The notes: a model not told the origin generated them from the sequence alone. Shown: positions 51,706-63,029, counted from the stretch's first letter. The stretch: DNA of 64,000 bases from Epiperipatus broadwayi (GCA_028023455.1 JAQFVV010006216.1:5474877-5538876), one strand, 5' to 3'. Numbers and translations are program-made.

Positions 51706-52774
51706 TGAAATAATAAGTGCTAGTGTGAACATTTGAAATGAAATATATAAAATGGCACAGACAATTTGCGTTTTAGAAAATAATTCATTTATAAGATCAC
51801 ATATCCATATGCAAATATATACATATATCATAATAAATTCATAAAATTTAACTAGTATACAAAAGTAAATAAAATGTTTTAATCACTAATACAAAAAGAA
51901 TAAATTATAATAAATGACTCTGAATTTGTTAAAATAAGGCATTTTTCTAAAAAAAAAAGTTTAAAAAAAAAACATCTTACCATGATATATCTACATCTTT
52001 AGTTAGCTTTTATATTCAAGAAATTTACACCTTCCATGCTGATCCTAAAGTATGAAAAAATCTAGTGCTACTTATTTTAATTTGTAACTAGTGAAAAAAA
52101 CAAGACAATTAAAATAAACTGTCCATGGATGGAGACATAATATTAAATTCAAGAATACTTTTTGCTTAGTAAACTATAACTGTAGTTGTGATATATATCA
52201 CTGACCTGAAAAGAAATTATTTATTAAATATAAGTTATCATTACCAGAAATAGAAACTCTTGATTTATGGTTTAATACTTAACAGCCACAGAAAATGCAT
52301 TGCTAAAAATCTACACATGCATCAACTTTGCCATAAATTATACAGACATCTCTTGGGACAGCTTTGAACCTTTCATAAAATGTCACAATACTTGGATTAA
52401 ATAAAATCATCTGTAGCTATGATAAATGTGTGCATCCCATTAATGTTTGGTGACTGACTGCTTAAGGAAAGAATAATGGAAACAATAACCAATTGCCAGC
52501 TAAATAGTATACAAATTAAAATAAATAAATAAATACCATATTGCAGATTCTGCAAGAAAAGTACAAATATCTTGAATATAAAAGGTAGCTAAAGATGTAG
52601 ATATACCATGGAAGACATTTTTTAAAACCTTAAAAAAAAGGCTTTATTTTAACAAATTCAAAATCATTTATTGTAATTTATTTTATTCCTTTTATATTAA
52701 CAATTAAGGTATTTTATTTAATTTTGTATACTTGTTAAATTTTATGAATTTATTAGTTCTTATCTCTTCAGTGT

Positions 52775-53140
52775 CTATAAAAAAAAATTATATTAAATTT
52801 AGAAAGAATGTTTAATCACTGAGAAAATACCAAATGTTATTAGGAATTGGAAAGTAGGGATGGTTGAGATCAATTCATTCAGTATTTTTCTTTTCACATG
52901 AAAAGATGACACCCAGATAAAGGCTGTAAACACATGTCAACCATTATTTCAATTAAAACAAATTACTTCTGAGTGATAAAGCCTATTTCAAATCTCTAAT
53001 ATTGATATTAAGGAGGCGACTGGAAAATATGACCTGCTTTTAGGTTCAATTATCACCATCAACTATTTTCTATATAACTCTATGAAAGTTATACCAATTA
53101 TATTTAAAGGTAGTTCCTTCAGGTTACCGGTACAATATAT
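52775..53140 (-). mobile_element. SINE-like repeat body, inverted copy 2
   Basis: The reverse complement aligns with 51366-51705 over most of its length (tactacctttaaatata-type start, aactttcatagagttatat, acagcctttat, atttggtattttctcagtga, A/T-rich end). The tRNA-Lys-like head is absent, so the copy is 5'-truncated, or its head has diverged beyond recognition. The two copies lie in opposite orientation 1.1 kb apart. Confidence 0.65.
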
Positions 53141-53897
53141 CAACATCTATAAAATCAGTATTCTTAATAGTGGTTACAAAGAAATCTTAAATCCCTTCAA
53201 TACTTATATCTAACCAAAATTATAACCGAACTGCTCTATCACAGTTAACTAAATTTCCGACAACTAGTACTAGTTACCAGTTATCGTTTGAATATATCAA
53301 CAAAGTAATTCTGGTTATGCTCATCTAGGAATAATTAATTTCCCAAATAAATAGGTGCTATCATGAATTAATGCCAGTCTTTGTGGTTTTGTCTATTGTA
53401 GACTGACACACTGAAGCTTAAGAACCAGCTTTGTCAATTCTGATGCTCAAACTTCTTATGAACTTCCAAAAAACAAAACCAATTATTATTAATAATACAA
53501 ATGTCATAATGATTGTCTTAAAAAAAGACATTTTCTTTCCTGAACCACAAAAAAAAAAAAAAATCAGTCATTCTATAAAAGCACTCAATACAAAATTATT
53601 TTGGTTATAATTAAAGATTTAATCACACTAAGCTGATAAACATGCTACCTGTTGGTTGATAAGAAAATTGAGTTAAATTATACATATTTTTCTTGGCTCT
53701 TTGCCATATACACCTAGTTTTTTAAAAAGCAACTGCTTTTTTTTTTAAGTTTAAATTAGCAAAAGATATAAATAAAAACGATTTTTACCATATATATATA
53801 TTTACAAAAACTCTCCATACAGTAGTGCCACTCAAAGCAAGCAGAGTAATCAATGGATGCCAGGCTTGTGCATAAAATCCCTATCTAGTGCCTACTC

Positions 53898-53956
53898 ATC
53901 CAATATCCCTAAACTAGTTTCTGGCTTGTGGCCTTCGTCAGTGAGGAGCCTTGGAT
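53898..53956 (-). ncRNA. Hammerhead ribozyme motif HH3
   Basis: Minus-strand order: ATCCAA, TCCTCA, core CTGACGA (53935-53941), stem II GGC-CACAA-GCC flanked by an A-A mismatch, GAAAC (53917-53921), TA, triplet GTT, TAGGGA, TTGGAT. Relative to HH4, one base in the 3' strand of inner stem I has changed (TAGGGA for TGGGGA), producing a mismatch. Predicted cleavage lies between 53912 and 53911. GUU triplets are slower than GUC in this ribozyme class. Confidence 0.8.
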
Positions 53957-54305
53957 CTGAGAGCACTGCACCTAGATCTTAGGATCTAATGCAACCCTCT
54001 CCAGTAGCCACCTTTTATCTCTATATAACTACAAAACTATGAGAATTAAATTGAAAACACACAAATATTTTCAATCTAAGCTCAATAGCTTATATAGTCA
54101 TATAAGTCTGAACTCAGTTCAGCATTCATACATTTTGGTGTCTTGGGTTCTTTTATAACCATATGACTACATAAGCTATTGAGCTTAGATTGAAAATATT
54201 TGGGTGTTTTCAATTTTATTCTCATAGTTTTGTAGTTATGTAGAGATAAAAGGTGGCTGCTGGAGGACTGCATTAGATCCTAAGATCTAAGTGCAGTGTT
54301 CTCAG

Positions 54306-54364
54306 ATCCAAGGCTCCTCACTGACGAAGGCCACAAGCCAGAAACTAGTTTGGGGATATTGGAT
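54306..54364 (+). ncRNA. Hammerhead ribozyme motif HH4 (clearest family A copy)
   Basis: Blocks: outer stem I ATCCAA (54306-54311), loop GGC, inner stem I TCCTCA (54315-54320), core CTGACGA (54321-54327), stem II GGC-CACAA-GCC, GAAAC (54341-54345), TA, GTT (54348-54350), inner stem I TGGGGA (54351-54356), TA, outer TTGGAT (54359-54364). Inner stem I has six consecutive pairs including one G-U, and outer stem I six perfect pairs. The internal loop between them is where natural hammerheads make their activity-enhancing contact with loop II. Predicted cleavage is between 54350 and 54351. Stem III is very short or intermolecular (ACTAGT is self-complementary). Confidence 0.85.
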
Positions 54365-54512
54365 GAGTAGGCACTAAATAGGGATTTTATGCACAAGCCT
54401 TCTGGCATCCAGTGATTACTCTGCTTGCTTTGAATGGCATTACTGTATGGAGAGAGTTTTGCCTATTTTAACAACAGTTATGAGCATGGGAGATAGTGAG
54501 CATGTGATGTTT

Positions 54513-55429
54513 AATTACTGTAATGCAAAAACTCTACAATAGTCCTCTTAGAGAAATAGTATAAATTAATGACTAGTATGTGAAATATTCAGGGTTTACA
54601 ATCTTTATTCTCAGGTAAGAATAGCTAGATATTAATTTATCAAACAATTATTAAAACTAATTATATCGGTTATGAGTCTAAAAGAAAAATCCTAGCCTTG
54701 CTTGGAATCTGAAAAATGTTCTTTTTCATCCAGATTTAAAATTCACTTCAAGAATATTGCAGGTAGATGCTTAACTATTATACTATGTGATGCTTGTATT
54801 TTTGATAAATATGTATCAAACAGAGATAAAAATAAATATGAATAAAACAAGTTGTGCTAATAAATAATACAGATTTGTAGAATAAGTAGTTTTTAAATAT
54901 TTACAATGCTAAATCATAATAGCAAATCTAATTTTTAATATTGAAGCAGTCAATGTCTAATCATCATTGAGCTTCATGCTTAACCATCTACACTAACCTC
55001 CTATGGGGCCTGCAATGCAGACCCCACTGTAAATATATGCCATTCACCCACACACTGTATGCATAATGATCCAAAAACATTAATAAGATATTTAGCAAAG
55101 TAAAACAGTAGGGTGAGTGATGCGTATATATATATGAACGAAGCAATAATTTTATTTATTGCTGAATATTAGATGTTTTCTTTATATAATTGTAAATATC
55201 TTTTTATATATGTGTATTTAATTAAACTAGTGGAATGTAACGACAATGAAAGATGGGGAGGGCTTGAAATACTGAAATTATCTTTATCTATAGTCAGATT
55301 GTTTTCATTAATTAAAATTATAAATCTTAATTAAAATTCTCTTTTAGTTGTTTTCAAATCTCTAAAAATAGCTAAAATGGTATTTCCAGCCTTATCTGTT
55401 TTAGTTTGTTAATTAAATATTTTACTAAT
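54513..55429. other. Intron 1 sequence, nothing recognised
   Basis: AT-rich intronic DNA. A short GC-richer patch near 55000 has the small inverted words ggggcctgcaatgcagacccc but no recognised function. Confidence 0.35.
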
Positions 55430-57720
55430 CAAACATGTTTTTTTTAATTAAGAGATAGCTGTGGGCAACTGAGATTGCATTCTTGGTGGGATTAAGGTGG
55501 ATAAAAAAAGGCCCATAGAACAAAAGAGTTTTTTTTTTTTTTTTGAGTTGAGATTTGAGTCAGTTGAGTTGAGTTCTTTTTCAGTCAGTTACTTTGAAGG
55601 GTTTCAAGACCGTAACATTTTAAGAAGTCAAGAGAAGTTCGGTGCTATGAATTGTGAGTAGAAAAGAAGCACCTTTTTTCCTTCTTCTCTCGAAGAACTG
55701 TCTGCCTGCCACTGCCATGTTCCATCTAGCTGACCATACAACATGATTACTTCTGACTGCTGATTGCTAATGATGCCGCTATGCTGTTTTTTTCTTAGGT
55801 AACCTTTTAACGTAGAACTGCCTTCATAAGTCAATACTTTTGTAATTTGTAATCTATAGTTCAACCTTCATATCTTAATTTATATATTATTTTATAAGCT
55901 TCTGCTAAATTTTGCTTTTAAACTCTCTCAGTAATCTTTTATTAATATCATGTATTTTAACTTACCTTTCACGCTTAATTAAATTATATATATAAATATG
56001 GGCGATTCCATTAAGATGTTATGTATTTTGTTTAATGTATAAATATAATCTATTTTCTTTAATATGCCAAAATCGCTAAATTCGCGAGTAAGGGGGAAAA
56101 TAATTGTTTTACTTGGAAAAAGGGTGGGCTTTATTTAAAACTTATCAATAAAGTTTTCTTTATATTAAATAGAAATTGCTCGCGAGTTTGGTTTCATTTT
56201 AAATTCATTATTCTTAAAGTAAATTAAAAACTTTTACTGTGGATGAATTTTGCTAAATTGGCTGCTTTGAATTTGTCTTTAAATTTCTATTTTAAAAAAA
56301 ATCGTGAACCTTCACATAATTAATCCAATTCTTTTTTTTTTGCTGGTGCCTGAAGGGCGAATTCTACCAGTTAATACGTATTTGGGAATCGATTCTTTAA
56401 ATATAAATGTTGTTATTCATTATGATTAGTTAAATGACTCAGAATTGAAAAATAGATTATTGCGCAAGAGGTTAGACCATTTCCAAACTTTAAATAATAT
56501 TATAAAATTATATAAACGTTGCTGGCATACCTTTTCCTTTATTCTGATATTTTATCTTTTCCATTTCTTGATCGTTTTGTTATTGGAGACATCGAAAGCT
56601 TGAAGCTCCTGTCCTACTTTTCGAAATCGTTCGTAATCAGAGACTCTCTGTGGAACGTAAAGTTTAGGAGGGTTATGATATTATGTGCTGCAGAATGCCG
56701 TGCATCCAGATTCTGGGCTCTCAAACCCAGACCCTCTTTCGATATCGCTCCGCCAGAATGCGCGGACATATCAACTCTAAGTTCGTTTTTCAAATATGCT
56801 TTAAAATGATAAAATATCCACAATCGCCATGAAGGCCAGATTTCTTTAATGTATGCTAGTACCGTTACTCTGCTCTTTAATTTGATCGCCGTCCGTCTAA
56901 TCTTAGTAAGTCGCAATGATGTGTTAAAGATAATGATTCATTTCGTAAAATACGTTCAGTATGTGGATCTTAAAACCGCTTTCGTTTAAAAAAAGCGTTA
57001 TCGATTCCCAGAGACGTAAATCAATTGGTATAATTTATTCTTGTAAATATTGCGCATTGTTTGTTTTTTATGTATACTTATCCTAAAGACGCTATGTCCT
57101 AACAATGCCTATCAAACATATGTAATGATTTTAAGATTGTAAATAAATGATTGAGACCGTACATTTATATTTATTTGTCAAAATAATATGAAATTGTAAC
57201 TGTACAATTATATTTATTAAATGAGTGATAGAGGGGATTTTATACAACAAAGTCCCAAGTCTTGTAAACAAACGATATTGTCCCAAGCGTGAAACTGGTT
57301 GGTAAAATATACATGCGTTTTTTAATCTTTTGTAGTATACATATGCGTTTGTGTAAGATTTATTAAAAATATCTGTTTCATGTATATCCTGGTTTGTCGT
57401 TTTTGAAGTATTATTTTCTAGTTAATATTTAGAACTATTTTCTTTAGCTAAGAGCTTAGCATCAATAAATAACTATAATAAATGTAATTCCTGGGCTACT
57501 CCAATCTCGATCATCACCATCAGTCTGATCTTATGCTCTACCGCTTTGCTTATGGGCACGGATTTAAAATAATTTTACTGTGTCATCAGAATTGTTGTTC
57601 ATTGGGTCAGAGATTCGAAGAATAGGCAAATAGGTTAGAATTCAGGATTGCTCCAGACCTGTATATCTCGAGCATGATCGGATTCGAGGTACTTTTGCTT
57701 AAGATTTGAATCTTGTTAAG
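55430..57720. other. CpG-containing, less AT-rich block in intron 1, unknown function
   Basis: CG dinucleotides are rare through most of the window but frequent here, particularly at 56040-56190, 56580-57010 and 57480-57720 (runs such as tcgcgagt, gatatcgctccgcc, atgcgcggac, ctcgagcatgatcgg). Open frames on both strands at 56519-56916 overlap each other and show no recognised domain; the minus-strand one has MSAHSGGAISKEGLGLRAQN. A small hairpin ctggg...cccag lies at 56713-56730. The block could be an alternative promoter or first exon, an unannotated gene, or an unmethylated regulatory element. I cannot decide from the sequence. Confidence 0.4.
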
Positions 57721-58983
57721 TGAGCATACTATTTTGACCGGTACAATATGAAAACTATTTTGTGGACTATTAAAATTGAGATAAGATACAGTGCTGCTAT
57801 TCTTTTTTTTTCTGCTTGAAAGTAATTTGATTGGAAAAACTTAAACTATTTAAGATTAAAGAGGAAAACAAATCAAAGACTTTTATATATAGATTGTAAA
57901 AAAAAAAAAAGCTAGTTTAAATATAATTAAGAATAGAATGATTTATTTTAAAAAAATAAAAAGTGAAAGTTTGATTCTTAGATGAATATATAAAAAAAAG
58001 ATAGATGAATGATTAGCAGTTACTATAAAAATCTCAGAAGATAGAATGGTTTTCCTAAAATGAAATTCCTTGTAGAACATTTGTTTTTTATAGCTTTAGA
58101 AATATTACGAAAGGCAAAAAAAAAACATTATATACAATTATTGCTTTTATATTTCTAAGGATCATGATCAATAAAACATCATTATATGTCATGGAAAGGC
58201 AAATATTCCACAATGATTATCCATAAGTTAAATAATTTCATAACTTTCAAATAATTTTTGTTTTTTGTCTCTCACTTTTTTCTGGAGTTATGATGCCCAT
58301 ACTCAATTAGGCAATGCTGCTAATTATGATATAGATATAGTATATACATCCAATAATTTATGTTCATAATTACACAAAAGTAATGGAAATTAATCACTGG
58401 CAATGTTTCTTAACTAATGCTCTTTATTAATGAACTCTTTAAAATTGGTTTCCAAAAAATTCTATGTATACCTGCACAAGTGACATATTTCTATATAGTT
58501 TATATATATAATATATATTAGACCCCTTGACTAAAATCTAACTATTCCCAATTTTTACTACATAATATTAGCATTTTTAACAGAAATTAAATTGCATACA
58601 AATCCTTTTTTAAAAATTTTGAAAACTCAATAAATATTTATTTTTACATTTAAAAATAACTGAATAAAATATCATATATAATTGAGGACAAATAAGCATC
58701 AAATAAAAAAAACAATACTGGCTTTAAAAAATTCCTTATTTAAAATGTAATCATTTGGGAAGTACATGGTAAAGGTGAAAACTAATCATTAAATGATTTA
58801 TAGAAAAGAATTGTTTCATACTTTTAATTAAAGATGAAGAAGATAGAATTCATAAAGTAACTTGAAAAAGCATGTGAGATCTTTTCTTTAATCATAATTA
58901 GTAGTGACTCATAAATAAATATGGAGGATATGATCATTCTAATTTTAGAAGAAAAAAAAAGAAAACAAAATAAAAAGTTAAAA
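57721..58983. other. Intron 1 sequence, nothing recognised
   Basis: AT-rich intronic DNA; the open frame at 58824-59024 (minus) overlaps the small family A insert and carries no motif. Confidence 0.35.
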
Positions 58984-59068
58984 GTGAATTTTGCAATGCA
59001 AAACTCTCCATACAGGAGTGCCACTCAGTGCAAGCCAGAAAAATGATGATCATGTGAATTTTGCAATG
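58984..59068. mobile_element. Tiny family A insertion flanked by a 15-bp direct repeat
   Basis: A 55-bp insert (58999-59053) consists of the outer arm of foldback family A (caaaactctccatacagg...gtgcaagccaga) joined to the opposite end (aaatgatgatcat). An exact 15-bp direct repeat, gtgaattttgcaatg, flanks it at 58984-58998 and 59054-59068. The repeat looks like a target-site duplication, which would mean that even this stub was mobilised. Confidence 0.72.
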
Positions 59069-62000
59069 ACTATAAAATTCTTTAGTCTATTTGGCATTTT
59101 GAAATACTGTACTTTTACTTCTGCAACAAGGTTTATTTTTTACTAGATATACTGGCTAATTATATCTCTCTATTGTATTCCATTTGGATTATGAATTCCC
59201 AATGATAGTAATCAGCATTGTACCTCTTTCCCAGAAAAACTATTTTTAAGTTATCCATAAAATATTTTTTAGAAAGACTACTACCATTCTTTTGCTTTAT
59301 ATGCCCAATTTAGAAAAAAAAAAAAAAAGGGGGGGGGGGGATTTACAACGTTACATACAAATGCATCCATCACATCCAGAAAGCTAATGAACATACAGAT
59401 TGATCTTATTATCCTGCTAATATATTTTTCAAATCTTAATGAGCATCCTTAAATAAAAAAAATTTCAATGCTTAAATATTACATGCTAGGATCTATGTTT
59501 CACTTTCATTTAACTTATTGGACAATGTAACACTTTAATCAAGGATGTATTTTAATAAAAACTGCTTAAATATTACATGCTAGGATCTATGTTTCACTTT
59601 CATTTAACTTATTGGACAATATAACACTTTAATCAAGGATGTATTTTAATAAAAACTGAGTTGTTCTCTCAAGAGAATTAAATATACATTTTTTCTTTCT
59701 TATACTAAATTATTTTGGGTCACAATCATTTCTAGCCATTCACAATCGAATAAGACCATTCTATCCTCAGAAAAAAAAATTAAAATTAAAAATGAGTTTT
59801 GAGATTACTATACAATTCATGAACCATAAATATGCACACACACCCCACCCCATATATCACATACTTAACTTTTAGTCTAATTATTTGACATCTTGCAAAG
59901 CTATCTTTTAAGTTCTTCTGCAGTGATTTGCCTAACTATATCTTTCCATTCTATCATTAGTCATCTTTTTCCAATAAAAACAATTATTGTTAATTTTGTT
60001 TAAAGTGAGTCTTTGACTCTCTTGTGAAAACAATTCTCAAATTATCTATTTCTGCATATGCGTATCACATACAGCAAATTGAAAAATATACCAATGATTT
60101 AAAATCTAGCCACTACATTTTTAGGAATCTTATGAAGCATCTTCAATTTTTTTTTTTTTTAAGTGTATTTGTCCATATCTCACCTGCATACAAAAAATGG
60201 GATAAAATAACAGATCTAAACATAATTAATTTAGTCATAATATTTATATCATTATGATAAATAGCTAGATTCAAAAGCATTATATCCAGCAAGGCTTCAA
60301 TGTAGCATCCCATTGGGATTTATAATGTACTTCAATATCCAAATCAACCTTTTACTTGAAAAACTACCAAGAAATTTTAATTAATTTTGATTCTCAAGCT
60401 GATAACCAATCATAACTAAAATTGCTAGAGATTTTTCTTCCATCACTAACTGATAAAGAATTAGAATTTTTTTCACCCATAATTATTAAATCTAAGTCTT
60501 TATAGATCTCACTTAAAACAATGAGAATATTATATAGACCAGTGTTTCTTAATCTCTGTGTGGATTGTTTAATTCCAGAAATATTTCCACAATATCTTTT
60601 TATTTTATCTGTAACATTATATATATATATTACTGGTTTGATTCTGAAATTCACGATGTTTTTTTTAAGTCACTTTAAATTAAATTTTCAAGAATTTACA
60701 AAATATTCCAGATTTTTTTATCATCAAGAATTTTTTTTTTTAAAAAAAACTTTTTTTTACGTAATATTTTATTTAAGCTTTTCATTTTACTGTTTCTCTA
60801 CTACACTTTAATCTCATTATAATAAATAACTAATAAATATACCATAGAATTTTTTTTTTTAGTTTATTGTATTTTATATAGAATTAAAAAAGAAACAAAA
60901 ATTCAAGACTATTAGTTATTTAAAAATCTACTGTTTTTTGAAGTCTGACTAATGGCACAAATTGTATGATATGGCAGAACCTGTATGAGATCCAGAGGCA
61001 CATTAGATTTATTTTCATTTAAAATTTATTTTGTAATTATCAAATTAAGGATATTTTTCATGGACCAGTAAAATTTTTCCATGGATCAGTAGATGAGAAA
61101 CACTGATATAGAACATTTTTTGAATTTGTAAAAATAATATAATCATCAACATATTGCAAATCTAAAAACCAAAGAAATCAAGATTTTCTTTTCTTTTTTG
61201 CTTTTAATGGTTAAAATTAGAAACTCAATTATCAAATCTGTATGGTAACTACTTCATGAAGTTGCTTGTAAACTGTTTCAAAGATCATTGTTCTAAAATG
61301 AAATACAAAACCGGAGCTAGTACTCATCTTTCTTTAACATCATTTTTCATTTCAAAAGCCTTAAAGTTTATACTATCATTAATAACTTTTCATCTCATTC
61401 CATTATGTACATGCTGGATGATAAGAATAAACATCAATTGACAATCAGCTAATTTTAAATTCTTCCACAAATCTTTTAAATTAACCAATTTGAATGTTTA
61501 AGCCAACTCAATAAAAGAAATATATAAAATTGGATCCTTTCATCTAGCAACAAAAATGCTTAATTCTGATCTCTAATTACCATTTATCATCTACAATAGA
61601 AAAGAATTTATTCAACAAAATCACTGAAAGTACTTTCCTGAAGTGGATAACAATAACATTCCACAATAATTATTGTACTTTTCTAGTGTTTATTTTTATA
61701 AAATAAGAGAATAGAAGCGAACTCAGGATCAAGTGATACAATTTCATAGCATATAATCTAAAAAAATTCCAATAGTTTTGAAGCTAACATATTATCATAC
61801 TTCTCAGATACCTAATTAAAATATGCAACTTTTCTATTTTTAAAATAAGATTGTTTTAACTTCAGTCCAAATCGAAATGAGCAGATAATGTAATAGCTAC
61901 AGTATCAATTTGGCATCATTAATTCACAAGAGGTTTGAAATATCATCATTACCATATTAAAATGCCACACATTAATAGAACAAAAAAAACTAAACTATTA

Positions 62001-62683
62001 GTTTTCAGATCTATGTTGCTTTTCAATGCATCAAAAAATAAGATCTAAAATGATTATCAGCAAATGGCTATTTCTTTTATAGTTTTAATTTACCAAACAA
62101 CTCCACTTTTAATTTATATCATTCTGCCAAAATGAATATTCTATTTCACTTTTAAAAGGTCACTAATAATAGAACCACTGCAAAAACCGGCCAGTACTTT
62201 TTTTTTTTAGTTCTTGTATTATATAGGAAATTCAAAATCTTAATTAAATCTTAGGGATCATAAAAAAAAATCGCCAGAAAAATGTTATGCTTAATTTACT
62301 AGAAATGTAATTTTATTTTTTTGCATTTACTATTATTCTTATGGATGAGAAAAAAACTGCAAAAAATCTTAAATTCCTCTCTGATCATATGTCATACATG
62401 TTGACACTTAAAAAAAAGGTGCGGGGGGGGGGGGGACCAAAATGAGTAATTTTTTTATAGAAATTGTATTCTGCGAATAATTTATATTGGTAAATGATCC
62501 TTGATTTTGTTTTAAATTTAAAGGAAGAAAAATTGTGAAAACAGAGAAGCTAAACATATTTTTATAATAAATCATCTAAAATAAGATATAGATACTTATC
62601 TCTAAAACTTTTTCTTTTTAAGGGTTAAATCAATTTTAAAATTAAAAGGTGAAATAAATAAATATGTATCAATAATATTATAC
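59069..62683. other. Intron 1 sequence near exon 1, mostly unremarkable
   Basis: AT-rich intronic DNA. It contains an A15-G12 junction at 59314-59340, a tandem duplication at 59470-59657 and a 13-base G-run at 62423-62435. Open frames at 60024, 60394, 60521 and 61256 have no recognised motif. The words gaatattatatagaccagtgttt (near 60530) and atgagaaacactgatatagaaca (near 61091) are roughly inverted, so 60520-61115 may be an old inverted-repeat element. Confidence 0.35.
59470..59657. repeat. 94-bp tandem duplication
   Basis: Two head-to-tail copies, 59470-59563 and 59564-59657, are nearly identical; the one difference I see is gacaatgtaac against gacaatataac. Near identity implies recent origin. 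No coding or structural role apparent. Confidence 0.92.
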
Positions 62684-63018
62684 CTTCTAAATATATCGGT
62701 TAACAATTGCTCCTTTTGATTACGCGCAAAAGATTCTATGTTATCCTTATTATTTCCCAGCAAAACTTCCTTTCTAAAATCCTTATTGAGATGTCCATCT
62801 CTTTCCAATTTAACAGCATCCAAATGGTCGGGAGGTTTAATTAAATCAGGAGGATATGTTGCTATATTATTTGAATTATTAGAAGATGAATTGATTCTCA
62901 CGGGATTGCCGAAAACATTAATGTCACTGATATTAATGCAGATATATTGAAGCAAAATTGTTAAAAAGCCTATAGAACGTCTATTATTTTTAAAGTACAA
63001 TTTAAGTATAGCGTACAT
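62684..63018 (-). CDS. SDF4: Cab45-like protein, coding exon 1 (leader and N-terminal region)
   Basis: The exon runs from the ATG at 63018-63016 to a donor gtataat after AGAAG. It encodes MYAILKLYFKNNRRSIGFLT and LLQYICINIS, a short basic segment followed by a hydrophobic stretch (about residues 14-29) that serves as a secretory signal. A low-complexity Ser/Asn linker follows, then the family hallmark PPDHLDAVKLERDGHL, FRKEVLLGNN and QKEQLLTDIFR. An in-frame stop (TAG) lies upstream and the codon at 63027-63025 is GTG, so the ATG at 63018 is the first in-frame start. The exon ends in phase 2 and joins exon 2 in frame. Coding that continues open to 62602 is intron read-through. Confidence 0.92.
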
Positions 63019-63023
63019 ATCTG

Positions 63024-63029
63024 TCACAT
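63024..63029 (-). promoter_or_regulatory. Start-stop upstream ORF (ATG-TGA) before the Cab45 start
   Basis: On the minus strand ATGTGA lies five bases before the presumed start codon (63018), in another frame. If it lies in the 5' leader, ribosomes would meet an AUG directly followed by a stop and then the main AUG almost immediately. Such minimal uORFs can lower or condition translation. Whether the leader includes this site depends on the unmapped transcription start. Confidence 0.55.

Larger units (their letters stand above)
53807..54512. mobile_element. Foldback family A, most complete copy, with two hammerhead motifs
   Basis: Arms at about 53807-54105 and 54160-54460 are inverted copies separated by about 55 bases. 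The left begins aaaactctccatacagtagt; the right ends with its mirror and continues through gcctattttaacaacagtta into a tail with catgtgatgttta. Other mirrored blocks are gcttgtgcataaaatccct, aggatctaatgca, ccaccttttatctcta and agcttagattgaaaatattt (right-arm sense). Each arm carries one hammerhead, both reading outwards from the centre. No protein is encoded. Host of HH3 and HH4, in intron 1. Confidence 0.88.
7071..63018 (-). other. SDF4: Gene span: Cab45/SDF4-like EF-hand protein, coding exons 1-4 of an incomplete gene
   Basis: Four minus-strand exons join in a consistent reading frame: 62684-63018 (ends phase 2), 39164-39300 (ends phase 1), 13243-13350 (phase 1) and 7071-7229 (phase 1). Every intron border seen is GT-AG. 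The joined protein follows vertebrate Cab45/SDF4 in order: hydrophobic leader, PPDHLDAVKLERDGHL block, IFRRVDVN EF-hand 1, EF-hand 2 split by intron 2, WDEYHVHFL, and an HPEQSK block matching the family's HPEHSR. Cab45 family proteins are soluble calcium-binding proteins of the Golgi and secretory pathway with six EF-hands, involved in sorting secretory cargo. About 246 residues are encoded here; a typical family member has about 340-360, so about 100 C-terminal residues lie past the window's left end. Identity rests on recognised family motifs; the symbol is by homology. Confidence 0.9.

Noticed and set aside
56614-56916. A 100-codon protein on the minus strand in the CpG-rich block
   Set aside because: Not called as a gene: an equally long overlapping frame exists on the other strand and I recognise no domain; kept only as part of an unexplained block.
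62738-62950. Plus-strand open frame opposite exon 1
   Set aside because: Antisense shadow of the conserved PPDHLDAVKLERDGHL region.
62602-63027. Reading the first Cab45 exon as a complete 141-residue protein
   Set aside because: The first codon would be GTG, and the last 27 residues lie past a GT donor whose phase joins the EF-hand exon exactly; the protein is spliced.
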